Shown here piece after piece: positions 9,724 through 17,413 of a DNA stretch of 47,499 nt. Made by a program: the position numbers and the translations under genes. Under the pieces are notes generated by a model. The model did not search any database, had not been told where the DNA came from, and worked only from the letters and a program-made list of their open reading frames with translations. How positions within the stretch are numbered: the first letter of the stretch is position 1; each line of letters opens with the position of its first letter. Origin of the DNA: Oscillospiraceae bacterium (lineage in GTDB: Bacteria; Bacillota; Clostridia; Oscillospirales; Acutalibacteraceae); the NCBI GenBank assembly GCA_015065885.1, contig SVPJ01000015.1:1-47499 (forward strand), written 5' to 3'.

Positions 9724-10038
9724 GTCACGTCCTGCGACCGACCACGCACCTACGGCGGACACGGTAGGGACCGGCGTCCCCGACGGTCCGTGCCAATTTG
9801 CGCACATTTTCGCGGACGCGCAATGCGCGCCCCTACCGTACAGGTCGTGTTGTGTGCAAAAACCGTAGGGGCGTTCTGTGTGAACGCCCGTTCCCCAACC
9901 GTTCGCACAGGCATGTGCGTACCGCCCCAACTCGCGCGTTTTCTGCGGGCGGCACGATGGGAATACCTCCCCGTGCCCATCGCTGATAATTCCCATAGGG
10001 CGCTTACGGGCTTTAGATGGAAACTGTCTAAAGCCCGT
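9724..10038. repeat. Hairpin-rich intergenic repeat, copy 2
   Basis: 315 bp, near-identical to copy 1 and containing the same internal palindromes in the same order. Its terminal hairpin is at 10006-10038. Its right part, with the following 100 bp up to 10137, is repeated again at 14493-14681. The 113 bp between copies 1 and 2 (9611-9723) shows nothing recognisable. Confidence 0.85.
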
Positions 10039-10137
10039 ATTTCATCGTGTGAATGTGGAAGAGCGGTGGGGGAGGCTATCCGCGGCGCAGGGTAAACCTA
10101 TAAAAACAAAAAACGCGCCCGATCACTCGGGTGCGTT
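9951..10137. repeat. Left boundary repeat of the 10.1-14.7 kb cassette
   Basis: About 187 bp, highly similar to 14493-14681, in direct orientation. The shared part runs from GGCACGAT, through the 33-nt hairpin, the unit TTTCATCGTGTGAATGTGG and the unit GGTAAACCTATAAAAAC, to the bidirectional terminator. In both copies the terminator directly abuts the stop codon of a minus-strand gene (HTH regulator here, metY at the other copy). Confidence 0.85.
10112..10137 (-). terminator. Terminator of the HTH regulator gene, inside the repeat
   Basis: Stem CGCGCCCGA / TCGGGTGCG (one G-T pair) with loop TCAC. On the minus strand it is followed by a T run (TTTTTTGTTTTT). The stop codon of the HTH gene lies within its base. 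Confidence 0.8.
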
Positions 10138-10342
10138 ATTCTTTGACAAATTCCAATATATCGCTGACTTCGCAATCTAAGGCGTAGCATAAGGCATCCA
10201 AGGTTTTGGTGCTGATGGCTTCGCCTTTTTTCATGCGGTGGATCGTGTTGGCAGAAAAGCCTTGTTTGAAGATGAGTTGGTATTCCGTGACGCCCTTTTT
10301 GAACAGTGTTTCGTAAAACGGCTTGTACGAGATCATTTTCAT
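10136..10342 (-). CDS. Small XRE-family HTH transcriptional regulator
   Basis: 68 residues, starting at the ATG at 10342 (MKMISYKPFYETLFKKG...). The frame can be read further upstream, but this start matches the length and N-terminus (ISYKPF-W/Y-ETL) of the compact Cro/C1-type regulators common in Clostridia. The helix-turn-helix spans about residues 15-45 ('TEYQLIFKQGFSANTIHRMK'), and the C-terminal helix pair ends DILEFVKE. There is no sensor domain. It is divergent from the cell-wall hydrolase at 10477, and the shared control region holds a palindrome between two overlapping promoters, so it probably represses itself and the hydrolase operon. Confidence 0.85.
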   Translation of the reverse strand: MKMISYKPFYETLFKKGVTEYQLIFKQGFSANTIHRMKKGEAISTKTLDALCYALDCEVSDILEFVKE

Positions 10343-10372
10343 CACCAATGTTAGTGTACCATACTTAATCTC

Positions 10373-10401
10373 TTGACAATACTCAAAATATTGAGTATAA
10401 T
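10373..10401 (+). promoter_or_regulatory. Consensus sigma-A promoter with embedded operator palindrome
   Basis: A full-consensus promoter: TTGACA at 10373-10378, 17-bp spacer, TATAAT at 10396-10401. The spacer holds the perfect inverted repeat ATACTCAA-AATA-TTGAGTAT (10379-10398), overlapping both elements. On the other strand TTGAGT, 17 bases, TATGGT can serve the HTH gene and uses the same palindrome as its -35. Binding of a dimeric regulator here would block both directions; the neighbouring HTH protein is the obvious candidate. Confidence 0.85.
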
Positions 10402-10476
10402 GTGGAAAATAGGAGTCATCGCACATAATCATCTTGTCTAAACAAAAGAGGCACAGATACTTAGGAGGTTGTCAGT

Positions 10477-12936
10477 ATGGTTTTTATGTCACATACAAAA
10501 AGAGTGTTATCATTTATATTGGTTGCACTAATTCTGGTTGTTATGATGCCAAGAGAGCGACTGATTGCTTTTGCAGCAGAGTACAACGCCAATGCTGCTG
10601 TTGATTATGCGGCTCAACATTGGGACGACGGAGTGGGAGCGTGTGCAAGCTTTGTCTCTAATTGCCTTAAGGCTGGCGGTTGTGGTGCTTGGTCCAGTAA
10701 TGTAACGAACTTGAGAAATCAATTAAGAAATAGCGGATACGGGACGGAATATCTTCTCACTAAAAGTGGTCAGTATATACCGTATTCACTTAATGCAGAG
10801 AAGTTATCTGCCGGTGATCCGATCTTCTTCTTTTGTTCGCGCTGTGGAAAGATGATGCATGTTGCAATTTGCTCGGGATATAATAGTGCAGGAAATGCGA
10901 CAGCATATGCGCATAACGCTCCGTGGAACAATATGGTTTATATTGGTGGATTCTGGGACGAGTACGAACATAAGGGAAGCGATATATCGATATATTCATT
11001 TCATATGAGCGAAAGTTCCCAATTTTCCACCGTCAGCGAAGGCGCCTATTATCTTCGTAATTTCTACACAAACGACTATTTAGCAGTGGCAGACGGCAAA
11101 GATGTGAATGGACAAGATGTGCGGACGTTTGGCTTTTATCCGTCAACGGCGTACCAGTTTGAGGTGAAGCAGTCCACTACGACCAGCGGCTATGCTTTGC
11201 GTCCGCTGTGCAGTAGCTCACGCATGCTAAATGTGTACGCCGACAATGTGGTGTCGGGTAAAAACGTGTGCATCTACAACGACACGGGCGACGGTACGCA
11301 ACGGTGGTATTTTGAAGAAACGATCGACGGGCACATCCTTCGCGTTGTGCAGAATCCCTCATGTGTGTTGGATGTGCTTGACGATCATAATGTCGCCGTA
11401 TACACCGCGCACGGCGGCGCTTCACAAACGTGGGTATTGGAAAACAGCATTTCTTACGATGCCAACGGGGGCGAGGGCGCACCGGCAATGCAGATGAAGA
11501 CATACGGCAATTCTGCGACGTTGAGTGCCACCATCCCCAACCGCAGCGGCTATACCTTCCTCGGCTGGGCTACTTCGCCTACGGCAACAGCGGCAACCTA
11601 TACCGTAGGCGGAACGTTCACTGCCAACGCGAACACCGTACTGTATGCCGTGTGGTCAAAAAACACAAGCACTCCTATGCCACCGGCTTCGACAATGTGT
11701 GGTGATGTAGACAACAGCGGAAAGGTAGATTCTACTGATGCCCGTCTTGTGTTACAATATGTCGTTAAGAAAATTACCGCTTCCTCCCTGAATCTCACAG
11801 TTGCCGATGTTGACAGTGACGGTGCGGTCAACTCGACCGATGCTCGATTGATATTACAATATTGTGTGAAGAAAATCGACCGTTTGCCTGTTTCGAAAAC
11901 GGAAAACGGTGACAAGGACGACACGGACAAGGTTGACGCTGCCATTGAAAGCGGCAAGATATACACACTGACTAACCTCGCAAGCAACAAGTTGCTCAAC
12001 GTGTATGGGAATAAAAGTGCAAACAATACCAACGTGACGATATATGACAACGATAACACGGCGGGTCAGTATTTTCAGTGTGTGAAAAACGGGGATGCCT
12101 ACGTCTTGGTTCCGCAGTGTGCAACAGGCAGTGCATTGAATGTGTACGGCGAGAGCGCTACTAACAATGCAAACGTATGCATTTGGGAAAAGACGGGGCA
12201 CAACACGCAAGCGTGGGAGTTGGAATATAACAGTAGCGCTAACGCATACGTTCTTCGTTCCGCTTCCAATACGGATTTTGTGTTGGCAGCAACGGGGAAG
12301 GCAAATTCCGACAACGTATGTCTTAAAACGTATGCGGCAGGGGATACCTATCAACTGTGGCAGTTTACCGAGGTAAAGTCTTCGGCGGAAAGCAATGATA
12401 ACGCTTTGTATTCTCCTGTGGTCTCTCGTAGAATTACCTCGAATTTCCAACCGTATTATCGGCAAGATTACTCCAACCAATGGGCACACGTTGGGATCGA
12501 TTACGTGTCAAGTGCATCCGATTCGACGATTTACGCTTTCTATGGCGGCACGGTCAGCCGCGTGGCATACAATGCCAGCGCAGGTAACTACGTGGAACTT
12601 CGCCATACCTACAATGGCAAAACCTTCTATTCCTACTATTTCCATTTGCAATCTAACAGTATTCGTGTTTCTCAAGGCGACACGGTGACTGGCGGTCAGC
12701 CGATTGCTACTATGGGAAATACGGGTGATGTAACGGGCGTGCATCTGCATTTTCAAATCACAAGCAGCAGTGTAGTAAACGCTAACGGTAGTTTGCATAC
12801 ACCGGAGAACCAGTCTTCGTATTCCGGGTGGAGTATTGAAAGGCAGGCGGCAGAGAAATCTTTCACTTCGACACGCGGTGTAGTATTCTACAATCCCGAA
12901 AAGGTATTGACACAAGGATTGTCGATCATTGGGTAA
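10477..12936 (+). CDS. Secreted multidomain cell-wall hydrolase: amidase-like, two ricin lectins, InlB repeat, dockerin, M23 peptidase
   Basis: 819 residues with a signal peptide (about residues 8-30). Domains in order: a Cys/His amidase/CHAP-like domain (about 31-180; Cys56 in GACASFVSNC, His128 in MMHVAIC); a ricin-type beta-trefoil (about 187-322); an InlB/Flg_new repeat (324-395, 'YTFLGWATSPTATAATY'); a type-I dockerin (407-470) with two calcium-loop repeats, 'DVDNSGKVDSTDARLVLQY' and 'DVDSDGAVNSTDARLILQY'; a second ricin-type trefoil (493-635); and an M23 LytM peptidase (648-772) with HVGID and HLHF zinc motifs. The SD AGGAGG lies 10 bases before the ATG. Two peptidoglycan-cutting domains suggest a cell-wall hydrolase; the dockerin implies docking to a cohesin protein. 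It may be a bacteriolysin or a remodelling enzyme. The gene is clearly AT-richer than its surroundings. Confidence 0.88.
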   Translation: MVFMSHTKRVLSFILVALILVVMMPRERLIAFAAEYNANAAVDYAAQHWDDGVGACASFVSNCLKAGGCGAWSSNVTNLRNQLRNSGYGTEYLLTKSGQYIPYSLNAEKLSAGDPIFFFCSRCGKMMHVAICSGYNSAGNATAYAHNAPWNNMVYIGGFWDEYEHKGSDISIYSFHMSESSQFSTVSEGAYYLRNFYTNDYLAVADGKDVNGQDVRTFGFYPSTAYQFEVKQSTTTSGYALRPLCSSSRMLNVYADNVVSGKNVCIYNDTGDGTQRWYFEETIDGHILRVVQNPSCVLDVLDDHNVAVYTAHGGASQTWVLENSISYDANGGEGAPAMQMKTYGNSATLSATIPNRSGYTFLGWATSPTATAATYTVGGTFTANANTVLYAVWSKNTSTPMPPASTMCGDVDNSGKVDSTDARLVLQYVVKKITASSLNLTVADVDSDGAVNSTDARLILQYCVKKIDRLPVSKTENGDKDDTDKVDAAIESGKIYTLTNLASNKLLNVYGNKSANNTNVTIYDNDNTAGQYFQCVKNGDAYVLVPQCATGSALNVYGESATNNANVCIWEKTGHNTQAWELEYNSSANAYVLRSASNTDFVLAATGKANSDNVCLKTYAAGDTYQLWQFTEVKSSAESNDNALYSPVVSRRITSNFQPYYRQDYSNQWAHVGIDYVSSASDSTIYAFYGGTVSRVAYNASAGNYVELRHTYNGKTFYSYYFHLQSNSIRVSQGDTVTGGQPIATMGNTGDVTGVHLHFQITSSSVVNANGSLHTPENQSSYSGWSIERQAAEKSFTSTRGVVFYNPEKVLTQGLSIIG

Positions 12937-12964
12937 GACAAAAAACGTGATCGAGGTAATAATT

Positions 12965-13474
12965 ATGAACGGGATACATACTAACGAAGAGACAAACACT
13001 CCGTCTGAACCGATTGTTCAGTATAAGATGAAGTGGTTTAAGTTTTTGATTAATTTTAGTTTGTTCTTTGGCGCATTTATTAATTTGGTGAACGGTTTTA
13101 ACTACATAACCGGAGGGATCTATTTTGCACAAACCGATGGACAGGTGACCGCCGAAACGGTTTACAGCACCTTTGGTTCGGGGTTAAAGACGTTGGATGT
13201 GGTGTATGGGGTTTGCTTGATCGCCATAGCCGGTTTTGCGATATATACCCGTTTCCGATTGGCGAAGTTTAAGGTGAACGCCCCGCTGTGTGTATATAGT
13301 TTGTACGGTGCCGGTGCGGGTTTAACACTGCTTTATAATGTCGCGTTACTGGTAGTTACCGGGGTCAACCAATTTACTGTCGGCAGCATCGGTTCGTTGG
13401 CAGTATCGGTTGGTTTTCTCTTGCTGAACTATGCTTACTTCACCAAGAGAAAAGCATTGTTTGTAAATGGATGA
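12965..13474 (+). CDS. Small integral membrane protein of unknown function
   Basis: 169 residues from the ATG at 12965, which follows GAGGTAAT; an earlier in-frame start overlapping the hydrolase stop has no SD. A polar N-terminal 25 residues is followed by about four membrane helices (near residues 27-50, 75-95, 105-130 and 138-157), ending in a basic tail (TKRKALFVNG). I do not recognise the family. The gene lies 28 bases after the hydrolase and 32 before a lipoprotein gene, so all three are probably one operon. By context it might protect the producer from, or help export, the hydrolase; there is no sequence evidence for either. Confidence 0.7.
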   Translation: MNGIHTNEETNTPSEPIVQYKMKWFKFLINFSLFFGAFINLVNGFNYITGGIYFAQTDGQVTAETVYSTFGSGLKTLDVVYGVCLIAIAGFAIYTRFRLAKFKVNAPLCVYSLYGAGAGLTLLYNVALLVVTGVNQFTVGSIGSLAVSVGFLLLNYAYFTKRKALFVNG

Positions 13475-13506
13475 TAGATTGAGTGTTAAAACAAGGGGGA
13501 TCTGTT

Positions 13507-14394
13507 ATGAAGAGAATAAAATTGCTGTCGCTTTTATTAGTATTGGTGATGCTGCTTAGTCTGTTAGCAGGGTGCGGGGAAAAGGAGGTTGTCCTTGATA
13601 CCCCAACAGAAGAGGATGGCACCTCGGCAGTGACTACTACCACAACCACAACGCGCGTTACTGAAGAAGACGAAGAGACCTATACAACGACAAAAGCGGA
13701 ACCATCGGATGTGCCGGCGGAAGGGTATATTACCTCCAAAGAAACGTTCATTCAACGAATGGACGAAATGCTGGATCTGTCGCTGTATAATGAATTGTAC
13801 GAAAGCACGAGCGAATTTTTCGACTCCTACTCTTACAGCATTCAGTACGATCATAAACAGGAATACGATTTGGATTATACGTGTCAATTGGACGACGGAT
13901 CGGAAATTGCGATGCCGATGACCTTTGACGAGTTAGCCAAAGAAGGGTGGACTCTTTCCAACGAAGCACAAGGCGAACAAGAGATCAGCGCCAATTGCAT
14001 TGCGTTCCCTCATATCAAGAATAAAGACAACAACGACATCGGTATTTCAGTCTATAATTCTACGAAAGAGGCGATCACTCTTAAGGAGTGCGTACTTATG
14101 CAAATGCGATTAACGCAATACAGCACCTATGATCCGAGTGAAAGAGAAGAGGGCGCCATTGGGTTTACCGTTTGTGGCAACCTTACCGAAGCCTCGACAA
14201 CAAAGGAGATTATCAAACGGTTGGGAAATCCTTCAAACGTGTATTGTTCGATCAGCAAAAGCGACGAAGGCGAGTATAGAAATACTCGCCTGACACTCAC
14301 CTATAGGCAGCCGGATATCAGAGGTAGTATAGAATTCCAACTGTCGGGCGATGGCGATTATATTCTTCAGGTGACATATGAGGCGGAGTATTAA
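13507..14394 (+). CDS. Lipoprotein of unknown function
   Basis: 295 residues from the ATG at 13507, 6-8 bases after AGGGGGAT. The lipoprotein signal peptide has the lipobox LLAGC near residue 24, so the mature protein would be anchored by its cysteine to the outer face of the membrane. A Thr/Glu-rich linker follows (TTTTTTRVTEEDEETYTTT), then a globular domain from about residue 70 with alternating strands. No family recognised. It is the last gene of the HTH-controlled cassette. A surface immunity or substrate-binding role is possible from context only. Confidence 0.75.
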   Translation: MKRIKLLSLLLVLVMLLSLLAGCGEKEVVLDTPTEEDGTSAVTTTTTTTRVTEEDEETYTTTKAEPSDVPAEGYITSKETFIQRMDEMLDLSLYNELYESTSEFFDSYSYSIQYDHKQEYDLDYTCQLDDGSEIAMPMTFDELAKEGWTLSNEAQGEQEISANCIAFPHIKNKDNNDIGISVYNSTKEAITLKECVLMQMRLTQYSTYDPSEREEGAIGFTVCGNLTEASTTKEIIKRLGNPSNVYCSISKSDEGEYRNTRLTLTYRQPDIRGSIEFQLSGDGDYILQVTYEAEY

Positions 14395-14492
14395 GGCTTT
14401 GATCGAGCGGAACGGTGTTTTGACTCCCGCGGCGTAATTGCCAAAACGTAGGGAATGGCGCCTGCCGCCGTGGAGTACGTGCCACTTGTGAT

Positions 14493-14681
14493 GGCACGAT
14501 AGGAATACCTCCCCGCACCCATCACCGATAATTCTCACAGGGCACTTACGGTCTTTAGATAGAAACTATCTAAAGACCGTGTTTCATCGTGTGAATGTGG
14601 AAGAGCGGTGGGGGAGGCTATCCGTGGCGCAGGGTAAACCTATAAAAACAAAAAACGCACCCGAGCAATCGGGTGCGTTTT
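14493..14681. repeat. Right boundary repeat of the 10.1-14.7 kb cassette
   Basis: About 189 bp, in direct orientation with 9951-10137. It holds the third copy of the 33-nt hairpin (14548-14580; here a perfect 15-bp stem with AAA loop) and a bidirectional terminator at its right end. The preceding 98 bp (14395-14492), after the lipoprotein stop, holds no gene. Confidence 0.85.
14651..14681 (-). terminator. Bidirectional terminator between the cassette and metY
   Basis: Stem AAAACGCACCCGA / TCGGGTGCGTTTT with loop GCAA, A run on one side and T run on the other. It can end metY from the right and the cassette operon from the left. Confidence 0.85.
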
Positions 14682-14694
14682 ACTATACCTTGTC

Positions 14695-15957
14695 TCAAAT
14701 TGCCGCGAGGCCTTTTTCCAGATCGGCGAGGATGTCGTTCACATTTTCCAGACCGACCGAGAGGCGGACCATCCCGCCGTCGATACCGCAGGCGACCAGT
14801 TGCTCATCCGTCAACTGGCGGTGGGTCTCACTCGCGGGGTGCAGCACGCAGGTGCGGATATCCGCCACGTGCACTTCGTTGGACGCGAGTTCGAGCGAAT
14901 CCATAAACCGCATGGCGGCTTCGCGCCCGCCCTTGATGACCAGCGAGATGACGCCGCTGGCACCTGCGAGGTACTTCTGCGCCAAGGCGTAGTCGGGGTC
15001 GCTTTCCAGACCGGGGTACTTTACGCTTTCGATCTTGTCGTTGCCTTCGAGGAACTTCGCCACCGTCAGCGCGTTTTCGCAATACTGTTTCATACGCACG
15101 GCGAGGGTCTCGAGACCGAGGTTGAGCAAAAACGCCGAGTGCGCCGCAGGATACACACCGAAATCACGCATCAACTGCATGCGGGCTTTAATGATATAGG
15201 CGGCTTTGCCGTAGGTTTCGACATAGGAGATGCCGTGATACGACTCGTCGGGCTCGACCAGTTCGGGGAACTTGCCGCTCGTCCAATCAAAGTTGCCGCT
15301 GTCCACGATCACACCGCCGACCTGCACCGCGTGTCCGTCCATATACTTTGAGGTGGAGTGGATGACGATATCCGCGCCGAATTCGATCGGACGGCAGAGA
15401 GCGGGGGTGGCAAAGGTGTTGTCCACGATAAGCGGCACGTTGTTCTGATGCGCGAGACGGGCAAACCGCTCAATATCAAACACCGTGAGTGCGGGGTTGG
15501 CAATGGTCTCACCGAACACCGCTTTCGTGTTCGGCTTGAACTTGGCGAGGATCTCTTCGTCGCTGGCATTTTTGTCCACGAAGATACATTCGATGCCAAG
15601 CTTCTTCAAGGTGAAGGAGAACAGGTTTACCGTACCGCCGTAAATTTCGGTGGTGCTGATGAAACTGTCACCCGTCTGGCAGATGTTCAAAAGCGAGAGC
15701 AAGGTTGCCGCCTGCCCCGAGGTGGTGCACATCGCACCCACGCCGCCTTCCAAGGCGGCGATCTTTTCCTCCACCGCCATCACGGTGGGGTTGGCAAAGC
15801 GGGAATAAATGAGCGACTTGGTCGGCTCGTCAAACACCGAGGCGACCTCGGCGGTGGAATCGTATACGTAGGTCGTGCTCTGCACGATCGGCACCACGCG
15901 CGGCTCGGTATTCTTCGGGGAATAGCCCGCGTGCAGGCACTTGGTCTCCATTTTCAT
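14695..15957 (-). CDS. metY: O-acetylhomoserine sulfhydrylase (PLP-dependent)
   Basis: 420 residues, the full length of the MetY branch of the Cys/Met-metabolism PLP family. It makes homocysteine from O-acetyl-L-homoserine and sulfide in the cytoplasm. The PLP lysine is Lys204 in HSTSKYMDGH; other hallmarks are 'YSRFANPT' (residues 51-58), 'TTSGQAA' (78-84), 'IVDNTFATP' (177-185) and the MetY-type 'GGVIVDSGNFDW'. The start ATG at 15957 follows AAAGGATG. Methionine gamma-lyases and cystathionine enzymes are relatives, but the length and the HAVQVGG region favour MetY. It is divergent from a SulP anion transporter, which would fit sulfur supply. Confidence 0.88.
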   Translation of the reverse strand: MKMETKCLHAGYSPKNTEPRVVPIVQSTTYVYDSTAEVASVFDEPTKSLIYSRFANPTVMAVEEKIAALEGGVGAMCTTSGQAATLLSLLNICQTGDSFISTTEIYGGTVNLFSFTLKKLGIECIFVDKNASDEEILAKFKPNTKAVFGETIANPALTVFDIERFARLAHQNNVPLIVDNTFATPALCRPIEFGADIVIHSTSKYMDGHAVQVGGVIVDSGNFDWTSGKFPELVEPDESYHGISYVETYGKAAYIIKARMQLMRDFGVYPAAHSAFLLNLGLETLAVRMKQYCENALTVAKFLEGNDKIESVKYPGLESDPDYALAQKYLAGASGVISLVIKGGREAAMRFMDSLELASNEVHVADIRTCVLHPASETHRQLTDEQLVACGIDGGMVRLSVGLENVNDILADLEKGLAAI

Positions 15958-15992
15958 AAGGGGTCATCCTTTCGGCATAAAGTTCGTCCTTT

Positions 15993-16021
15993 ATTGTATC
16001 ACAGGGAAAACTTCGTGTCAA
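15993..16021 (-). promoter_or_regulatory. Promoter of metY
   Basis: On the minus strand TTGACA (16021-16016), 17-bp spacer, TACAAT (15998-15993), then about 28 bases to the likely start of transcription and a short leader. The leader is too short for an S-box or T-box. Confidence 0.8.
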
Positions 16022-16033
16022 CTCATTTTCTGC

Positions 16034-16062
16034 TTGCAAAATATGGCGAAGGCTGTTATAAT
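16034..16062 (+). promoter_or_regulatory. Promoter of the SulP gene
   Basis: TTGCAA at 16034-16039, 17-bp spacer, TATAAT at 16057-16062. It is back to back with the metY promoter, 12 bp between the two -35 boxes, so one regulator could act on both. Confidence 0.8.
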
Positions 16063-16089
16063 ATCACCGCGAAAAGAGGGAGATGTAGT

Positions 16090-17364
16090 ATGAAAAACTT
16101 CTATTTACAACCGAAAGTGTGTACCGCACTCAAAGGGTACACCCGACAGCAGTGTGTGAGTGACATTATCGCGGGCATCATCGTCGCGGTGATCGCGCTG
16201 CCGCTCTCCATCGCGTTGGCGCTGGCGTCGGGTGTGGAGCCTGCCTGCGGTATTTATACCGCGGTGGCGGCGGGCTTTATCGTGTCGCTGTTCGGCGGCA
16301 GCCGCGTGCAGATCGCGGGCCCCACGGCGGCGTTTGCCACGGTGGTGGCGGGCATCGTCGCCGCCGAGGGGATGGACGGGTTGTTCATCGCCACCGTGAT
16401 GGCGGGCGTGTTGCTCATTGTGATGGGCGTTTGCAAAGTGGGTACGCTGATAAAGTACGTGCCGCACACCATCACCGTCGGCTTCACGGCGGGCATTGCG
16501 GTGACCATTTTGCTCGGTCAGGTCAAGGACTTTTTCGGCCTTACCTACGCCGCAGGGGTGCGTCCCGTGGAGACCATTGAAAAGATGGAAGCGAACATCG
16601 CGGCACTCGGCACCTTCCGATGGGAAGCGCTGTTGGTGGGTGCAGTCTGTTTGGCTGTGTTGGTGATCTATCCGCGCTTTGAAAAGCGGGTGCCGCCGTC
16701 GCTCATTGCGGTGGTGGTCGGCACGTTGCTCGTGCAATGCATCCCCGCGTTGAACGACGGGGTGAGTACCATCGGAGAACTGTATACCATCCCCCGCGGC
16801 TTGCCGCAGGTAAACTTTGCGGGAATGGATCTCTCGCCCGCGCGTTGGCTTGCGCTGTTGCCGAACGCGGTGACCATCGCTCTGCTCGCGGGAATCGAAT
16901 CGCTGCTTTCCTGCGTGGTGGCGGACGGCATGGTGGACGACACCCACAACCCGCACGCAGAACTTACGGCGCAGGGGTTGGCGAACGTTGCCTCGGTGCT
17001 GTTCGGCGGTATCCCCGCGACGGGTGCCATCGCCCGCACCGCCGCCAACGTGAAGAACGGCGGCCGCACCCCTGTGGCGGGTATGGTACACGCGCTGGTG
17101 CTGTTTGCGGTGCTGATGTTTTTGATGCCGTATGCGGGGTTGATCCCCATGCCGACCATCGCCGCTATTTTGTTCGTGGTGGCGTACAATATGAGTGAGT
17201 GGCGCGCCTTCGTGAAGATCGTGCAGACCCGCCGTGTCACCGATATCCTCGTCGTGGTGCTCACCTTTGCCCTCACCGTTATCTTTGATCTGGTGGTGGC
17301 GATCGTCGTCGGTCTGGTGCTGGCGTACGCATTTGTGCTGTTTAAAAAGTTGCAAAAGAAGTAA
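16090..17364 (+). CDS. SulP-family inorganic anion transporter without STAS domain
   Basis: 424 residues from the ATG at 16090 (SD AGGGAG). The long upstream open frame is antisense to metY and is not coding. The protein is almost wholly hydrophobic, with the SulP signature 'IIAGIIVAVIALPLSIALA' at about residues 22-40, 'GGSRVQIAGPTAAF' near 73-86 and 'ELTAQGLANVASVLFGGIPATGAIART' territory near 290-315. It stops right after the last helix (VLFKKLQKK); the C-terminal cytoplasmic STAS domain of about 120 residues found in many family members is absent. Substrate could be sulfate, bicarbonate or another anion. Sharing a divergent promoter region with metY favours sulfate, by context only. Confidence 0.87.
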   Translation: MKNFYLQPKVCTALKGYTRQQCVSDIIAGIIVAVIALPLSIALALASGVEPACGIYTAVAAGFIVSLFGGSRVQIAGPTAAFATVVAGIVAAEGMDGLFIATVMAGVLLIVMGVCKVGTLIKYVPHTITVGFTAGIAVTILLGQVKDFFGLTYAAGVRPVETIEKMEANIAALGTFRWEALLVGAVCLAVLVIYPRFEKRVPPSLIAVVVGTLLVQCIPALNDGVSTIGELYTIPRGLPQVNFAGMDLSPARWLALLPNAVTIALLAGIESLLSCVVADGMVDDTHNPHAELTAQGLANVASVLFGGIPATGAIARTAANVKNGGRTPVAGMVHALVLFAVLMFLMPYAGLIPMPTIAAILFVVAYNMSEWRAFVKIVQTRRVTDILVVVLTFALTVIFDLVVAIVVGLVLAYAFVLFKKLQKK

Positions 17365-17367
17365 AGA

Positions 17368-17396
17368 TAATCCCCGCCGCGTGTCGGCGGGGATTT
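17368..17396 (+). terminator. Intrinsic terminator after the SulP gene
   Basis: Stem ATCCCCGCCG / CGGCGGGGAT with a short loop, followed by TTTTTG. It lies 3 bases after the stop codon region. Confidence 0.88.
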
Positions 17397-17413
17397 TTGC
17401 GGGATACGGAGGG

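Noticed and set aside
9297-10038. CRISPR array
   Set aside because: Only two long copies (about 314 bp) with internal hairpins are present; there are no regular short repeats and spacers and no cas genes.
9246-10095. Several Arg/Pro-rich frames of 60-160 codons in the repeat region
   Set aside because: They repeat with the DNA repeats on both strands, lack SD sequences and change frame between copies.
15358-16089. N-terminal extension of the SulP frame across metY
   Set aside because: It is antisense to metY, and the SulP family start with SD and promoter is at 16090.
15958-16089. S-box (SAM) riboswitch or T-box in front of metY
   Set aside because: The mapped promoter leaves a leader of only about 30 bases, too short for either element.
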